Below, one piece after another: positions 50,749 to 59,984 of a stretch of 60,016 nucleotides of DNA. Position 1 is the stretch's first letter; each line of letters begins with the position of its first letter. The DNA lies in the NCBI GenBank assembly GCA_905479395.1, contig CAJQMI010000025.1:1-60016 (forward strand), written 5' to 3'. Source of the stretch: an uncultured Flavobacteriales bacterium (lineage in GTDB: Bacteria; Bacteroidota; Bacteroidia; Flavobacteriales_D; Sanyastnellaceae). Below the pieces are notes generated by a model that saw only the letters and a program-made list of their open reading frames with translations, was not told the DNA's origin and did not search any database. Made by a program: the position numbers and the translations under genes.

Positions 50749-50981
50749 CAGCGCTTGAGGATGGCGTAAAAAATCGTTCCGTAGCCGCCAAGAACCACAA
50801 TCGGCGCAAGGGTAATGCGCCGGAAATTGAAGATTTCTTCACTGAAAGCGGTTGGATCCTCAGCTGCACCTCCAGACATCAGGATGTAACCCACTGCCAA
50901 AAGTCCGAGGCCTGCAACGAGCCATTGGTAGTTTGATTTCTGAAAAGCAAATCCGGCTGAACGTTCGGTGGAATCTTTCAT
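50748..50981 (-). CDS. DUF3098 family small membrane protein
   Basis: A 77-residue protein with two membrane helices: NYQWLVAGLGLLAVGYILMSGG and ITLAPIVVLGGYGTIFYAIL. The intervening loop FSEEIFNFRRITLAP is the DUF3098 hallmark. Function unknown, but its position between ftsX and uppP is conserved across Bacteroidota, suggesting a role in division or cell-wall synthesis. The ATG at 50981 is preferred; a TTG three codons upstream would also fit. It lies 11 bp after the ftsX stop. Confidence 0.9.
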   Translation of the reverse strand: MKDSTERSAGFAFQKSNYQWLVAGLGLLAVGYILMSGGAAEDPTAFSEEIFNFRRITLAPIVVLGGYGTIFYAILKR

Positions 50982-50992
50982 GAATGACAAAT

Positions 50993-51874
50993 TTAGTGCA
51001 ACCGGTCCAATCGGCTCCTCAGAAATCGATTGACGGCTATCGCCGTTGAAACTCCGCCAAACACCCCTCCAATGAAGGTGAGAATCACGAATAAAATGAC
51101 CAAGTAAATGAGGCTAAACGGTTCGAGCAGTGCCGTATTCTGAAACGTCACCAAGGATAGGATTCCATTGACGGCGCAGAACGCAATCCCACCCGAGATC
51201 ACCCCATAAAAAACTCCTTGTTGAATAAAAGGAGAGCGAATTGCGCGTGGATGAGCGCCAACAAGTTGCATTGTTTTGATTACAAACCTCCGAGCGAATA
51301 TGGTGAGCCTGATGGTATTGTTCATGAGTGCAAAAGCCGCAAACATGAAAAGCAATGCAAGACCAGCCAAGGGGACCACCAATCGTTCGATGGTTTGTTC
51401 GATTTGTTCCAGCAATTCGGACTGCCAGACCACTTCGGAAATGCCTGGGATTTGTTCCATGCGACTCACCGCTGCTTTCAATTCAGTTGTGGTGCTCCAA
51501 TCCGGTTTCATGCGCAAGTCCATAACATCGGACAGAGGGACGTACCCTAGAAAGTCAACAAATGATTCCCCGAGTTGTGCCTCTAAATCGGCGCTCGCGG
51601 CTTCTGCTTCAATGAAAGTTACGGATTCGACAGCGGGGTCGGTTCGTAGCAATTCTTTGCTTTCGAGGAGCACATTTGCATCCACTTCGCGCTGGAAGAA
51701 CACCTGAACGCGCGCTTCTTGCCGCAGTTGTTGTTCCCAATGCACCCCCAAGAACCCAATGACAATGAGCAATCCGATGAGCAGGAGCGTGAGGCTCATG
51801 CCCACAGTCGTGGTCACCGCAGTGGTGATTTGTGCGCCAGATGGCCGGTGTGACGGGGAGGATTTGGAGGACAT
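50993..51874 (-). CDS. ftsX: Cell division protein FtsX-like permease
   Basis: A 293-residue membrane component of the FtsEX ABC-type complex, which transmits ATP-driven motion to periplasmic murein hydrolases at the septum. TM1 is LTLLLIGLLIVIGFLGV. The periplasmic domain (about 50-170) includes VQVFFQREVD, VESVTFIEAEAA and GISEVVWQ. A three-helix FtsX C-terminal domain follows: ALLFMFAAFALMNNTIRLTIFARRF, in parts, MQLVGAHPRAIRSPFIQQGVFYGV, and LVILFVILTFIGGVFGG. ftsE is not adjacent, as is common in this phylum. M23 peptidases are typical partners; one lies about 6 kb away, but no link is shown. Confidence 0.93.
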   Translation of the reverse strand: MSSKSSPSHRPSGAQITTAVTTTVGMSLTLLLIGLLIVIGFLGVHWEQQLRQEARVQVFFQREVDANVLLESKELLRTDPAVESVTFIEAEAASADLEAQLGESFVDFLGYVPLSDVMDLRMKPDWSTTTELKAAVSRMEQIPGISEVVWQSELLEQIEQTIERLVVPLAGLALLFMFAAFALMNNTIRLTIFARRFVIKTMQLVGAHPRAIRSPFIQQGVFYGVISGGIAFCAVNGILSLVTFQNTALLEPFSLIYLVILFVILTFIGGVFGGVSTAIAVNRFLRSRLDRLH

Positions 51875-51983
51875 GGGTTGTTTCGGAGTCCAAATATGCG
51901 AGATAAAAACGAATGATGTGCCAATCAATGTTATTCGATGGTTGTGCGTTTGCCGCAGCAGTTTAGAATGATTTTAAATAAAG

Positions 51984-51991
51984 TATATTTG
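51984..51991 (+). promoter_or_regulatory. Predicted -7 box (TATATTTG) for the suf operon
   Basis: TATATTTG matches TAnnTTTG, 23 bp before the iscA-like ATG at 52015 and in the 140-bp divergent region with ftsX. No Fur- or IscR-like operator stood out. Confidence 0.6.
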
Positions 51992-52014
51992 TCAGGACTA
52001 ACAAAGGAAACACG

Positions 52015-52341
52015 ATGATTACAGTCAATGAAAGCGCAAGGGATGAGGTGCTCAAATTGCTGAGTGCAGATGAGCATCCGGAAGGGAGTTTCGTGCGCGT
52101 TGGTGTAAAGGGTGGCGGTTGCTCTGGGTTGTTGTACGAAATGACGTTTGATCACGATATGGGAGAAGGGGACGAAGTTTTTGAAAACAACGGCGTCAAA
52201 GTTGTTGTAGACCGCAAGAGCTATTTGTACCTCGTGGGCACAGAACTTCAATTCAGTGGAGGGCTTAACGGAAAGGGTTTCCAGTTCTACAATCCCAACG
52301 CCAACAGAACATGTGGCTGCGGAGAGAGTTTTTCATTGTAA
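52015..52341 (+). CDS. A-type iron-sulfur carrier (IscA/SufA/HesB family)
   Basis: A 108-residue scaffold or carrier for Fe-S clusters. The three conserved cysteines are Cys36 (KGGGCSGLLYEM), Cys100 and Cys102 (NRTCGCGESF). DRKSYLYLVGTELQFSGGLNGKGFQFYNPNA, in parts, is the family core. As first gene of the suf operon (sufB 39 bp downstream) it presumably delivers clusters built on SufBCD. Length is normal. Confidence 0.95.
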   Translation: MITVNESARDEVLKLLSADEHPEGSFVRVGVKGGGCSGLLYEMTFDHDMGEGDEVFENNGVKVVVDRKSYLYLVGTELQFSGGLNGKGFQFYNPNANRTCGCGESFSL

Positions 52342-52380
52342 GAACACCACCGCAAGGGCATTAACATTTGATTCATACCG

Positions 52381-53829
52381 ATGGCATACGACGGGAACGA
52401 TAAGGTATTGGAGGAGGTCACGGGTAAATCGTATGAATTCGGTTTCACCACTGACATTGAGTCCGACAAAGCTCCTGCAGGCCTCAACGAAGACATCATT
52501 CGGCTGATTTCTTCCAAAAAGGAAGAGCCTGAATGGATGCTGAAGTGGCGCTTAGAAGCGTTTGCAGTTTGGAAAAAAATGGAAGAGCCGAATTGGCCTC
52601 ATTTGCAATATAAAAAACCTGATTATCAGGCAATTAGCTATTATTCCGCCCCGAAGCAAAAAAAGCAGTTGAATTCCCTGGACGAGGTCGACCCAGAAAT
52701 GAGGAAGACCATGGACAAGTTGGGCATCTCAATGGAAGAGCAAAAGCGATTGTCGGGCGTTGCGGTTGATTTCGTGATGGATTCGGTTTCGGTGGCAACT
52801 TCCTTCAAAGAAAAATTGGGCGAATTGGGCATCATCTTCTGTAGCATGAGCGATGCGGTCAAGGAGCACCCTGAGCTGATAAAAAAGTACCTCGGAAGTG
52901 TGGTCCCGACCAAGGACAACTTTTTCTCGGCACTGAATGCAGCGGTGTTTACCGACGGCTCATTCTGCTACATTCCCAAGGGAGTGCGCTGCCCCATGGA
53001 GTTGAGCACTTATTTCCGCATCAACGAATCAGGAACAGGTCAGTTTGAACGAACCTTGGTTGTGGCCGATGAGGCGAGCTACGTGAGTTACCTCGAAGGT
53101 TGTACGGCGCCGCAGCGCGATGAAAATCAACTTCACGCCGCAGTTGTTGAATTGGTTGCGCTTGATGAGGCAGAAATCAAATACTCAACCGTCCAGAATT
53201 GGTATCCCGGCGATGCTGAGGGCAAAGGAGGTGTTTTCAACTTTGTCACGAAGCGTGGGATATGCCATCGCCGCTCCAAGATCAGTTGGACGCAAGTCGA
53301 AACGGGCTCGGCTGTGACCTGGAAGTACCCGAGCTGTATTTTGAAAGGCGACCACAGTGTTGGAGAATTTTACAGTGTTGCAGTGACGAATAACGCACAG
53401 CAAGCAGACACCGGAACGAAGATGATTCATTTGGGCAAAAACACCCACTCGACGATCATCTCCAAGGGAATCAGTGCGGGCAAAAGCCACAACAGCTACC
53501 GCGGTTTGGTGCAGATTATGCCCTCTGCAGACAACGCTCGAAATTTCTCGCAATGCGATTCGTTGCTGATGACGGATACGAGCGGAGCTCATACTTTTCC
53601 CTACATCGAAGTCAAAAATCCAACTGCGAAAGTGGAGCACGAGGCGACGACGTCGAAAATCGGAGAAGATCAGATTTTTTATTGCCTGCAGCGTGGCATC
53701 GATGAGGAGCAAGCGATTAGCTTGATCGTCAACGGATACGCGAAAGAAGTCTTGAACCAGTTGCCCATGGAATTTGCCGTGGAAGCACAAAAACTCTTGT
53801 CCATTTCATTGGAAGGAAGCGTAGGATAA
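52381..53829 (+). CDS. sufB: Fe-S cluster assembly scaffold SufB
   Basis: A 482-residue subunit of the SufBC2D scaffold on which clusters are built. [20 protein letters not shown], then [34 protein letters not shown] and [23 protein letters not shown], in parts, are hallmark segments. They contain the core beta-helix and the Cys in YLEGCTAP that accepts sulfur. The C-terminal [27 protein letters not shown] completes the family signature. Stop overlaps the sufC start (TAATG). Length as expected. Confidence 0.97.
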   Translation: MAYDGNDKVLEEVTGKSYEFGFTTDIESDKAPAGLNEDIIRLISSKKEEPEWMLKWRLEAFAVWKKMEEPNWPHLQYKKPDYQAISYYSAPKQKKQLNSLDEVDPEMRKTMDKLGISMEEQKRLSGVAVDFVMDSVSVATSFKEKLGELGIIFCSMSDAVKEHPELIKKYLGSVVPTKDNFFSALNAAVFTDGSFCYIPKGVRCPMELSTYFRINESGTGQFERTLVVADEASYVSYLEGCTAPQRDENQLHAAVVELVALDEAEIKYSTVQNWYPGDAEGKGGVFNFVTKRGICHRRSKISWTQVETGSAVTWKYPSCILKGDHSVGEFYSVAVTNNAQQADTGTKMIHLGKNTHSTIISKGISAGKSHNSYRGLVQIMPSADNARNFSQCDSLLMTDTSGAHTFPYIEVKNPTAKVEHEATTSKIGEDQIFYCLQRGIDEEQAISLIVNGYAKEVLNQLPMEFAVEAQKLLSISLEGSVG

Positions 53830-54581
53830 TGGTAAACATCAAAGAACTCAAAGCCTCGATCGGGGAAACTCAGATTTTGAAAGGCCTTAACCTTGAAATC
53901 AAGCCGGGAGAAGTCCATGCCATCATGGGGCCAAACGGTTCCGGGAAATCCACTTTGGCATCGGTTCTCGCAGGACGCGAAGACTACGATGTGACAGGAG
54001 GATCTGTTGATTTTGAAAGCCGTGATCTCTTGGAAATGGACGCTACAGAGCGTGCGCGCTCAGGATTGTTCTTGGCTTTCCAATACCCCGTGGAAATCCC
54101 CGGGGTTTCCAACATCAACTTCATGCGTGCTGCCGTCAATGGAAAGCGCGAGCATGAAGGATTGGATCCAATAAAAGGAAAGGACTTCCTCAACCTCGTT
54201 AAGGAAAAGGCTTCCTTGGTAGAGCTGGACGGTCGATTGCGCAATCGTTCTGTGAATGAAGGTTTCTCAGGCGGCGAAAAAAAGCGCAACGAGATTTTCC
54301 AAATGGCCATGTTGGAGCCGCGTTTTGCAGTGCTTGACGAGACCGATTCAGGCCTCGACATCGATGCTTTGCGCATTGTTGCAAATGGAGTGAATGCGAT
54401 GCGCTCTCCTGATCGGAGCTTTTTGGTCATCACGCACTACCAGCGCCTTTTGGATTACATCGTTCCAGACTTTGTTCACGTGCTGGTGGATGGAAAAATC
54501 GTTTTGTCTGGCGACAAAGATTTAGCGCTGAAATTGGAAGAGAAGGGATACGATTGGATCAAGGAAGACGTCATCGCATGA
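53829..54581 (+). CDS. sufC: Fe-S cluster assembly ATPase SufC
   Basis: A 250-residue ABC-type ATPase of the SufBC2D complex. Walker A is GPNGSGKSTL, the Q-loop is AFQYPVEIPG, the ABC signature is FSGGEKKRNEIFQM, Walker B is FAVLDETDSGLD and the H-loop is VITHYQRLL. The ETDSGLD variant, with EKKR in the signature, is specific to SufC. It drives conformational change in SufB-SufD. Overlaps sufB (1 bp) and sufD (ATGA). Confidence 0.97.
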   Translation: MVNIKELKASIGETQILKGLNLEIKPGEVHAIMGPNGSGKSTLASVLAGREDYDVTGGSVDFESRDLLEMDATERARSGLFLAFQYPVEIPGVSNINFMRAAVNGKREHEGLDPIKGKDFLNLVKEKASLVELDGRLRNRSVNEGFSGGEKKRNEIFQMAMLEPRFAVLDETDSGLDIDALRIVANGVNAMRSPDRSFLVITHYQRLLDYIVPDFVHVLVDGKIVLSGDKDLALKLEEKGYDWIKEDVIA

Positions 54582-55906
54582 CCGGAACGGCAGAACCCAT
54601 CGTCATGGACTTGCAGCGCAAGCCAAACATTCATCCGGCCACCCAGGCCAAAGGTGAAGCGCTATTAGCCGCCCTCGCTGACCTCCGAACAGGGACAGGT
54701 TTGGCAACAGAGTATTTGAAAGAATTGCCTGTTCCCCACCGCAGAGTGGAGAGATGGAAGCATACGCCCGTGTCCGGTTTTTGGACCACATACGAGGCGC
54801 CAAAGGTGCAAACCATACAAGCTGCGGGCTGTGAAGCCTGTCCAGTGCCGGGTTTGCATGCGTACCGAATTGTGTTTGTCAACGGCATGTTCGACGCAGA
54901 AGCGAGTGATTTGCCCGTGCACAGCGGGGTGCGTTGCGAACCGGTTTCGATGATAGCTTCCGCACCAGCAGAAGCGGGCAACTTGGAAAAATCCGATTGG
55001 TTTGCGGCATTGAATCAATCGCATGCGACAGAAGGCATGAAGTTGCACGTCGATAAAGGTGTTGTTTTGGACCGTCCTTTGCTCGTGCATCATCACACCC
55101 ACGGTCAAAAAAGCGCCAACTTTTTGCGCCATGAAATTCAGGTTGAATCCAATGCACAAGTGCAGCTCATTCATTGGAGCACTTCCAATGAGGCGGCATC
55201 TGGCATGGTCAACATCATGATGCAATTGGATGTGGCGAGTGGCGCCACCGTGGCATTGGATAAAGTACAAGATGAAGCGGGTCAAGTGCATCATTTGGCC
55301 TTCGAGCAAATCAACCAAGCGCAAGCGAGTCAGGTCCGGGTACATACCGGTACCATCCAAGGAAAATGGGTTCGAAATGACCTGAATTTTCGATTGGATG
55401 GAGAGGGTTGCGATGCGGTGTTGAATGGCTTTTTCCTTCCGAAAGACAACGAATTTGTGGACAACCACACCACCGTTGATCACTGCGCAGCGCACTGCAC
55501 GAGTTCGGAGCAATACCAGGGCATTTTGTATGGTTCAAGTTCCGGAGTGTTCAACGGCAAAGTGTTTGTCCGACCTCATGCTCAACAGACGAACGCGTAC
55601 CAGCAAAACGGAAACATCCTTGTGACCGACAAGGCAACAATCAATGCCAAGCCGGAATTGGAAATCTATGCAGACGATGTGAAGTGCAGCCACGGTTGCA
55701 CCATTGGTCAGTTTGATGAAGAGGCTTTGTTTTACGCGCGGTCACGCGGCATTGGCGAGTCAGAAGCCAAAGCCATGTTGGTTCACGCTTTCATAGGTGA
55801 TGTGTTGGATGGATTTGCGGTGCAGGAGGTGCGCATGGAAGTGGAGCATCGACTTGCCACAAAACACGGTTGGGATACGTGGAACGATACGTTAGAATCC
55901 GCATGA
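54578..55906 (+). CDS. sufD: Fe-S cluster assembly protein SufD
   Basis: A 442-residue paralogue of SufB in the SufBC2D scaffold. The N-terminus (LPVPHRRVERWKHTPV) is the usual docking region. The beta-helix core includes GKVFVRPHAQQTNAYQQNGNILV, in parts, and the C-terminal AKPELEIYADDVKCSHGCTIGQFDEEALFYARSRGI, holding the conserved His in CSHG (SufB-SufD interface). The start ATG overlaps the sufC stop; an upstream in-frame alternative lies inside sufC. The stop overlaps the sufS start. Confidence 0.96.
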   Translation: MTGTAEPIVMDLQRKPNIHPATQAKGEALLAALADLRTGTGLATEYLKELPVPHRRVERWKHTPVSGFWTTYEAPKVQTIQAAGCEACPVPGLHAYRIVFVNGMFDAEASDLPVHSGVRCEPVSMIASAPAEAGNLEKSDWFAALNQSHATEGMKLHVDKGVVLDRPLLVHHHTHGQKSANFLRHEIQVESNAQVQLIHWSTSNEAASGMVNIMMQLDVASGATVALDKVQDEAGQVHHLAFEQINQAQASQVRVHTGTIQGKWVRNDLNFRLDGEGCDAVLNGFFLPKDNEFVDNHTTVDHCAAHCTSSEQYQGILYGSSSGVFNGKVFVRPHAQQTNAYQQNGNILVTDKATINAKPELEIYADDVKCSHGCTIGQFDEEALFYARSRGIGESEAKAMLVHAFIGDVLDGFAVQEVRMEVEHRLATKHGWDTWNDTLESA

Positions 55907-57132
55907 TTAGCGCTTTGGACACAGCAGCAATCCGCTCACAATTTCCAATCTTGGAACGGGAGGTACACGGGCAACCCCTTGTGTACTTAGATCACGCAGC
56001 ATCTGCTCAAAAACCGATAGCGGTCATTGAAGCACAACGGGAATACCTTTCACATTATCATAGCAATGTGCACAGAGGTGTGCATGCCCTTTCGCAACAA
56101 GCTACAGATGCTTTTGAACGCGCGCGCTCAACGGTTCAGTACCACATCGGGGCAGCTCACCTCGAAGAAATCATTTGGGTAGCAGGGGCTACAGACGGGA
56201 TTAATTTGGTCTCACAAGCGTGGGGCCGAGAACACATTGGTGCGGGCGATGTCATTTTAATCACCCGCATGGAACACCATGCGAACATCGTGCCCTGGCA
56301 AATGCTCGCCCAAGAGAAGGGAGCGAAAGTAGAGGCGGTGGACATTCTTGCAGACGGGACACTCGATGAGGATGACTTTCAAAAAAAATTGAAACTTAAT
56401 CCAAAGATGGTGGCGTTCATGCATGTTTCCAACACGTTGGGCACCATCAATGATGCGCAACGATTGACAAGCATGGCAAAATCGGCAGGAGCAACGGTTT
56501 TGATCGACGGCTCTCAAGCACTGCCCCATATGATTGTGGACGTGGCAGAACTGGATTGTGATTTTTATGTTTTCTCCGGCCACAAAGCCTATGGTCCCAC
56601 AGGCATTGGTGTCCTATACGGTCGAAAATCGATTTTGGAAGCGATGAACCCTTGGCGGGGTGGTGGTGAAATGATCGATGAAGTCAGCCTGGAAAAAGGC
56701 ACAACCTTTGCCGGGTTGCCGCACAAATTCGAGGCAGGTACGCCGCACATCAGCGGTGCAGTTGCCTTGGGTGTCGCACTCCAATGGTTGACAGGCGTCG
56801 GTTTGAAATCGGTCATGGAACACGAAACCATTTTGTCTTCTCAAGCACGGCATCAGTTGGGGAAAATCGATGGACTACAGTTCATCGGGTCAGCACCATC
56901 TACTTCAGGTGTGGTGAGTTTTATTGTGGACGGTGTGCACCCCTATGATTTGGGAACGTTGCTCGACCAACAAGGAATTGCCGTTCGCACCGGACATCAT
57001 TGCACCCAACCAATCATGGATCACTACGACATTCCAGGCACGGTGAGAGCCTCTTTTGGGGCCTACAACACGCTTCAAGAAGTCGATTCTTTGGTTCAAG
57101 GCGTGGAACGTGCACTGAAGATGTTGCGTTGA
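55903..57132 (+). CDS. sufS: Cysteine desulfurase SufS
   Basis: A 409-residue PLP enzyme of the group II NifS/SufS class, removing sulfur from cysteine for cluster assembly. YLDHAASAQKP at the N-terminus, SNVHRGVHALSQQAT, and TRMEHHANIVPWQ identify the family. PLP Lys228 sits in FSGHKAYGPTGIG, and persulfide Cys367 in RTGHHCTQP. RVSFGAYNT-like RASFGAYNTLQEVD ends the motif set. Start (ATGA overlap with sufD) is preferred over an upstream ATG within sufD. Confidence 0.97.
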   Translation: MISALDTAAIRSQFPILEREVHGQPLVYLDHAASAQKPIAVIEAQREYLSHYHSNVHRGVHALSQQATDAFERARSTVQYHIGAAHLEEIIWVAGATDGINLVSQAWGREHIGAGDVILITRMEHHANIVPWQMLAQEKGAKVEAVDILADGTLDEDDFQKKLKLNPKMVAFMHVSNTLGTINDAQRLTSMAKSAGATVLIDGSQALPHMIVDVAELDCDFYVFSGHKAYGPTGIGVLYGRKSILEAMNPWRGGGEMIDEVSLEKGTTFAGLPHKFEAGTPHISGAVALGVALQWLTGVGLKSVMEHETILSSQARHQLGKIDGLQFIGSAPSTSGVVSFIVDGVHPYDLGTLLDQQGIAVRTGHHCTQPIMDHYDIPGTVRASFGAYNTLQEVDSLVQGVERALKMLR

Positions 57133-57156
57133 TTTTTATAAGCTGAACCCATTTCG

Positions 57157-57582
57157 ATGAACGCTGAACTGCAAAGCCGACAAGAAGAGATCGTTGAGGA
57201 ATTCTCATTTTATGAGGATTGGATGGAGAAGTACGAGCAGCTCATTGAAATGGGGAAAGAACTTGATGCCCTGCCTGATGAAAGCCGCATGGACGAGCAT
57301 TTGATTCGAGGGTGTCAGTCCCGTGTTTGGTTGCTGGCCAGTAAGGATGAAAACCAATCTGTGCGCTTTCATGCGGATAGTGACGCCATCATCACCAAGG
57401 GGTTGGTCGCTTTGATGGTGCGTGTTTTGGATGGCTTGCCGCCAAAAGACATCGCTGAATCCGATTTATGGTTCATTGAAAAAATCGGTTTGGACAAACA
57501 TTTGAGCCCTACTCGGGCGAATGGCTTGCATTCTATGGTGCAACAAATGAAGCGATACGGCGTAGCCTTTCAAGCTCAGTGA
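57157..57582 (+). CDS. sufE: Sulfur acceptor SufE
   Basis: A 141-residue protein that takes persulfide sulfur from SufS and hands it to SufB. Recognised by YEQLIEMGKELDALP, IRGCQSRVWL with acceptor Cys53, FHADSDAIITKGLVALMVRVLDG and the C-terminal SPTRANGLHSMVQQMKRYG. It follows sufS by 24 bp and ends the operon. No DUF59/SufT gene follows, unlike the arrangement I know from many relatives. Confidence 0.96.
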   Translation: MNAELQSRQEEIVEEFSFYEDWMEKYEQLIEMGKELDALPDESRMDEHLIRGCQSRVWLLASKDENQSVRFHADSDAIITKGLVALMVRVLDGLPPKDIAESDLWFIEKIGLDKHLSPTRANGLHSMVQQMKRYGVAFQAQ

Positions 57583-57753
57583 TGATCCGGTTGTGAGGCC
57601 AAAGAAAGTGGCACCAGACTCCTGTCTTTTGTGAATTCTTGCAGGTTATCACAAACTCATGGAATTGGCGCCACTCAAGCCGAAGGCTCAAGGTTATAAC
57701 AGGAACGGATTCTGAATGGTTGCACAACGTCACAGCACAGACAGTGCGTTACT
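57583..57753. other. Intergenic region between convergent sufE and the M23 gene
   Basis: 171 bp without a credible gene. It contains a small AGCC-GAA-GGCT hairpin but no stem followed by a T tract on either strand. I see no repeat or regulatory site I can name. Confidence 0.4.
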
Positions 57754-59013
57754 TTATTTTCGGGCAACGCTCAGTGCAGATATGGCCGTGCTCAGCTCTT
57801 GCACAGTCGCTTGGAATGCATTCATCTTTTCCTTTTCAATTGGAGTAGAAGGAGGGAATTCTTCACGCAAATGATTCACCTGTTTGCCGTTCTTCCAAAA
57901 TCGAAAACACACATGGGGTCCGGTGGCCAGTCCTGTGGAGCCTACATATCCGATGACTTGACCTTGTTTTACGCTTTCGCCAGCTGATACGGCCCTTCGT
58001 GACATATGCAAATATTGGGTTTCGTACGTCTTGTTGTGGCGAATCTTGACATATTTCCCGTTGCCTTTTGTGTAGCTTGACTTACTCACAACACCATCAC
58101 CCACAGCAAGGATGGGCGTGCCTTTGGGCGCAGCGTAATCGGTTCCGTAATGAGCCTTGGTTTTCTGCAGAATGGGATGAAATCGCTTGAGGTTGTAATG
58201 GCTGCTAATTCGGCTGAATTCGACAGGTGACTTGAGGAACGCTTTTCGCAAGCTTTGGCCGGCTTCGTCAAAATAGTCATACCCTTCGCCTTGGTCGTAT
58301 CGGAAAGCAGGCAACGCCCGTCCTCGATGCTGAAAATGGCAGGCAATCACCCGGGGCATGCCCATGGGTTCGCCATTGACGTATGTGCGCTCGTACATCA
58401 CATCAAAGTCATCGCCTTTTTGAAGCCGTGAGAAATCAACGGTCCAAGCGTAAACGTTTGCCATAGCAAGTGCGAGGGAGGTGGGCGCACCGAGCCGATC
58501 AAGGTCGACGTAGAGCGAATTCTCAATCGTTCCCTTGGTGCGCTGTATCAAAGTGTCTGCAGGAAGGCTTTCCAATGCCACTGCGTATGGTTCTTGAAGT
58601 GAAAAACGAGCGTATTCTCGGGCGTTACGCTGGTAAATGAAGTGTGCAGCTGTTGCTGATGAGTCTCGGTCGTATGCAATCCACCAGGATTTTCCACTGC
58701 GCATGTTTCGCACATCATATTCATCATTCGTGGCTTGGGTGAGGCGTGCGATTTCACCTGCGCTCATTCCTGCCGGACTCAATATATGGGACAGCGATTG
58801 CCCAGATGCGATAACCCCCGAATCCGAATCGAATGCTTCCCAAAGAAGCCCAAACCTCTCAAGAGGTTCGGTTGGAGAATTCGGAGTGGCAACTTCCATT
58901 CGAGCGGATTCAGGAATGGCATTGCATCCCATAGCGAGTCCTATTATCGCAAGTGTGATGATCGATAGCGCGGCAAATCCGGGAATTTGATGGTTGAGAG
59001 TCCGTGCAATCAT
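57754..59013 (-). CDS. M23 family metallopeptidase, predicted lipoprotein
   Basis: A 419-residue envelope peptidase of the LytM/lysostaphin fold, acting on peptidoglycan cross-links. The N-terminal hydrophobic segment ends LAMGC (possible lipidated Cys30). An N-terminal OapA/LysM-like region is followed by SSHYNLKRFHPILQKTKAHYGTDYAAPKG, in parts, with zinc ligands His288 and Asp292. His336 sits in QYLHMS. The final motif is GPHVCFRFW (His367, Cys369), whereas most members have HxH, so one zinc ligand is Cys instead of His. KNGKQVNHLR follows as in relatives. Start overlaps the stop of the tryptophan dioxygenase gene (ATGA). Confidence 0.9.
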   Translation of the reverse strand: MIARTLNHQIPGFAALSIITLAIIGLAMGCNAIPESARMEVATPNSPTEPLERFGLLWEAFDSDSGVIASGQSLSHILSPAGMSAGEIARLTQATNDEYDVRNMRSGKSWWIAYDRDSSATAAHFIYQRNAREYARFSLQEPYAVALESLPADTLIQRTKGTIENSLYVDLDRLGAPTSLALAMANVYAWTVDFSRLQKGDDFDVMYERTYVNGEPMGMPRVIACHFQHRGRALPAFRYDQGEGYDYFDEAGQSLRKAFLKSPVEFSRISSHYNLKRFHPILQKTKAHYGTDYAAPKGTPILAVGDGVVSKSSYTKGNGKYVKIRHNKTYETQYLHMSRRAVSAGESVKQGQVIGYVGSTGLATGPHVCFRFWKNGKQVNHLREEFPPSTPIEKEKMNAFQATVQELSTAISALSVARK

Positions 59014-59984
59014 TTCACTCCAAACACTTCTTTTTCAACCCAGCCTTTGCCCCACTCTGCCTGTTCTGTTTCGTTCCAAAGTTCTGGATAGAAAATACGC
59101 TTTTGAAACCGAGGGGGCAGGTATTTTTGCCAATTTGTCCCTCCTGTTGCGGCAATGTCTTCCGGATTTTTTTGCAAGTAGCGTACGGCACTTTTGTAAT
59201 GGCTCAAAGGCCAGTTGATGTTTACGTTCACATCCAACCAACGCAGAGCATTGCGCAATTCATCTGTCTGTTGACCTGGAGCGAGATTTTTCCAAAACGA
59301 TCGGAGGTTGGCGCCGAAGCAATTTTCGGCCAACTCCATAAGGATGTCGTCATATTTCTGCTCAAACTGTTTTAGCGTTAACGTTTTATCTCCAGAGGAG
59401 AGTTCGACGGCCCCGGCTTTCCAATAGATTTTGTCAAAAAGGCCCATTAAATCACCCGGCGTGTGGTCGGCATGTGCAGCCCGAAATTCCTCTTTTAGCA
59501 AACGATCGAAGCTGGTGGCGTGAATTTCAATCATCCGGTATTGCGCACTCTGAAATCCACTTGCGGGAAGCAAGGACATGCGGAATTTCAAGAATTGATC
59601 TTTATCCATGCCATCGACCATGATTTCAAAACTGTGCGTCAAGGCTTCGAAATAGCGGTTGATTCGATTTACCCGTTTGAGCATGACACTGGAATCCATT
59701 GCATCTGCCTGTTGCAGTTGCTGAAATTCATGGAGAGACAACTTGAAATAAAGCTCTGTGATTTGATGGTAGATGATGAAGATCTCTTCATCTGGAAAAG
59801 GCGTAATGGGATGCTGTAAGCTCAACAACGTATCCAAATTGATGTAATCCCAATAGGTCAAAAAATCAGCGTGGAGAAGCCCATCTAAGTAGGAATTCAA
59901 GTCTTGACCCATCGCTGCGTATTTGGCTTGAAGGGCTTCGAGCTTGTCTAATATGGATTTGTCAAAGGGGTGCGATTCTGGCAT
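59010..59984 (-). CDS. Tryptophan 2,3-dioxygenase family protein
   Basis: A 324-residue heme dioxygenase opening the indole ring of tryptophan to N-formylkynurenine, the first step of the kynurenine pathway. LTYWDYINLDTLLSLQHP is the N-terminal motif. IIYHQITELYFKLSLHEF holds the distal-side His and substrate contacts. FLKFRMSLLPASGFQSAQYRMIE carries the Arg that binds the tryptophan carboxylate. WPLSHYKSAVRYL supplies the proximal heme His. Several positions differ from classical TDO (ELYFK for ELWFK, TYWDY for TYGxY), so it is a divergent member and activity is not certain. It begins 32 bp from the window end and overlaps the M23 gene. Confidence 0.88.
   Translation of the reverse strand: MPESHPFDKSILDKLEALQAKYAAMGQDLNSYLDGLLHADFLTYWDYINLDTLLSLQHPITPFPDEEIFIIYHQITELYFKLSLHEFQQLQQADAMDSSVMLKRVNRINRYFEALTHSFEIMVDGMDKDQFLKFRMSLLPASGFQSAQYRMIEIHATSFDRLLKEEFRAAHADHTPGDLMGLFDKIYWKAGAVELSSGDKTLTLKQFEQKYDDILMELAENCFGANLRSFWKNLAPGQQTDELRNALRWLDVNVNINWPLSHYKSAVRYLQKNPEDIAATGGTNWQKYLPPRFQKRIFYPELWNETEQAEWGKGWVEKEVFGVK

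Noticed and set aside
54665-55513. 282-codon minus-strand frame opposite sufD
   Set aside because: sufD is fully supported by homology and operon overlap; the antisense frame has no domain, and its composition is that of a shadow.
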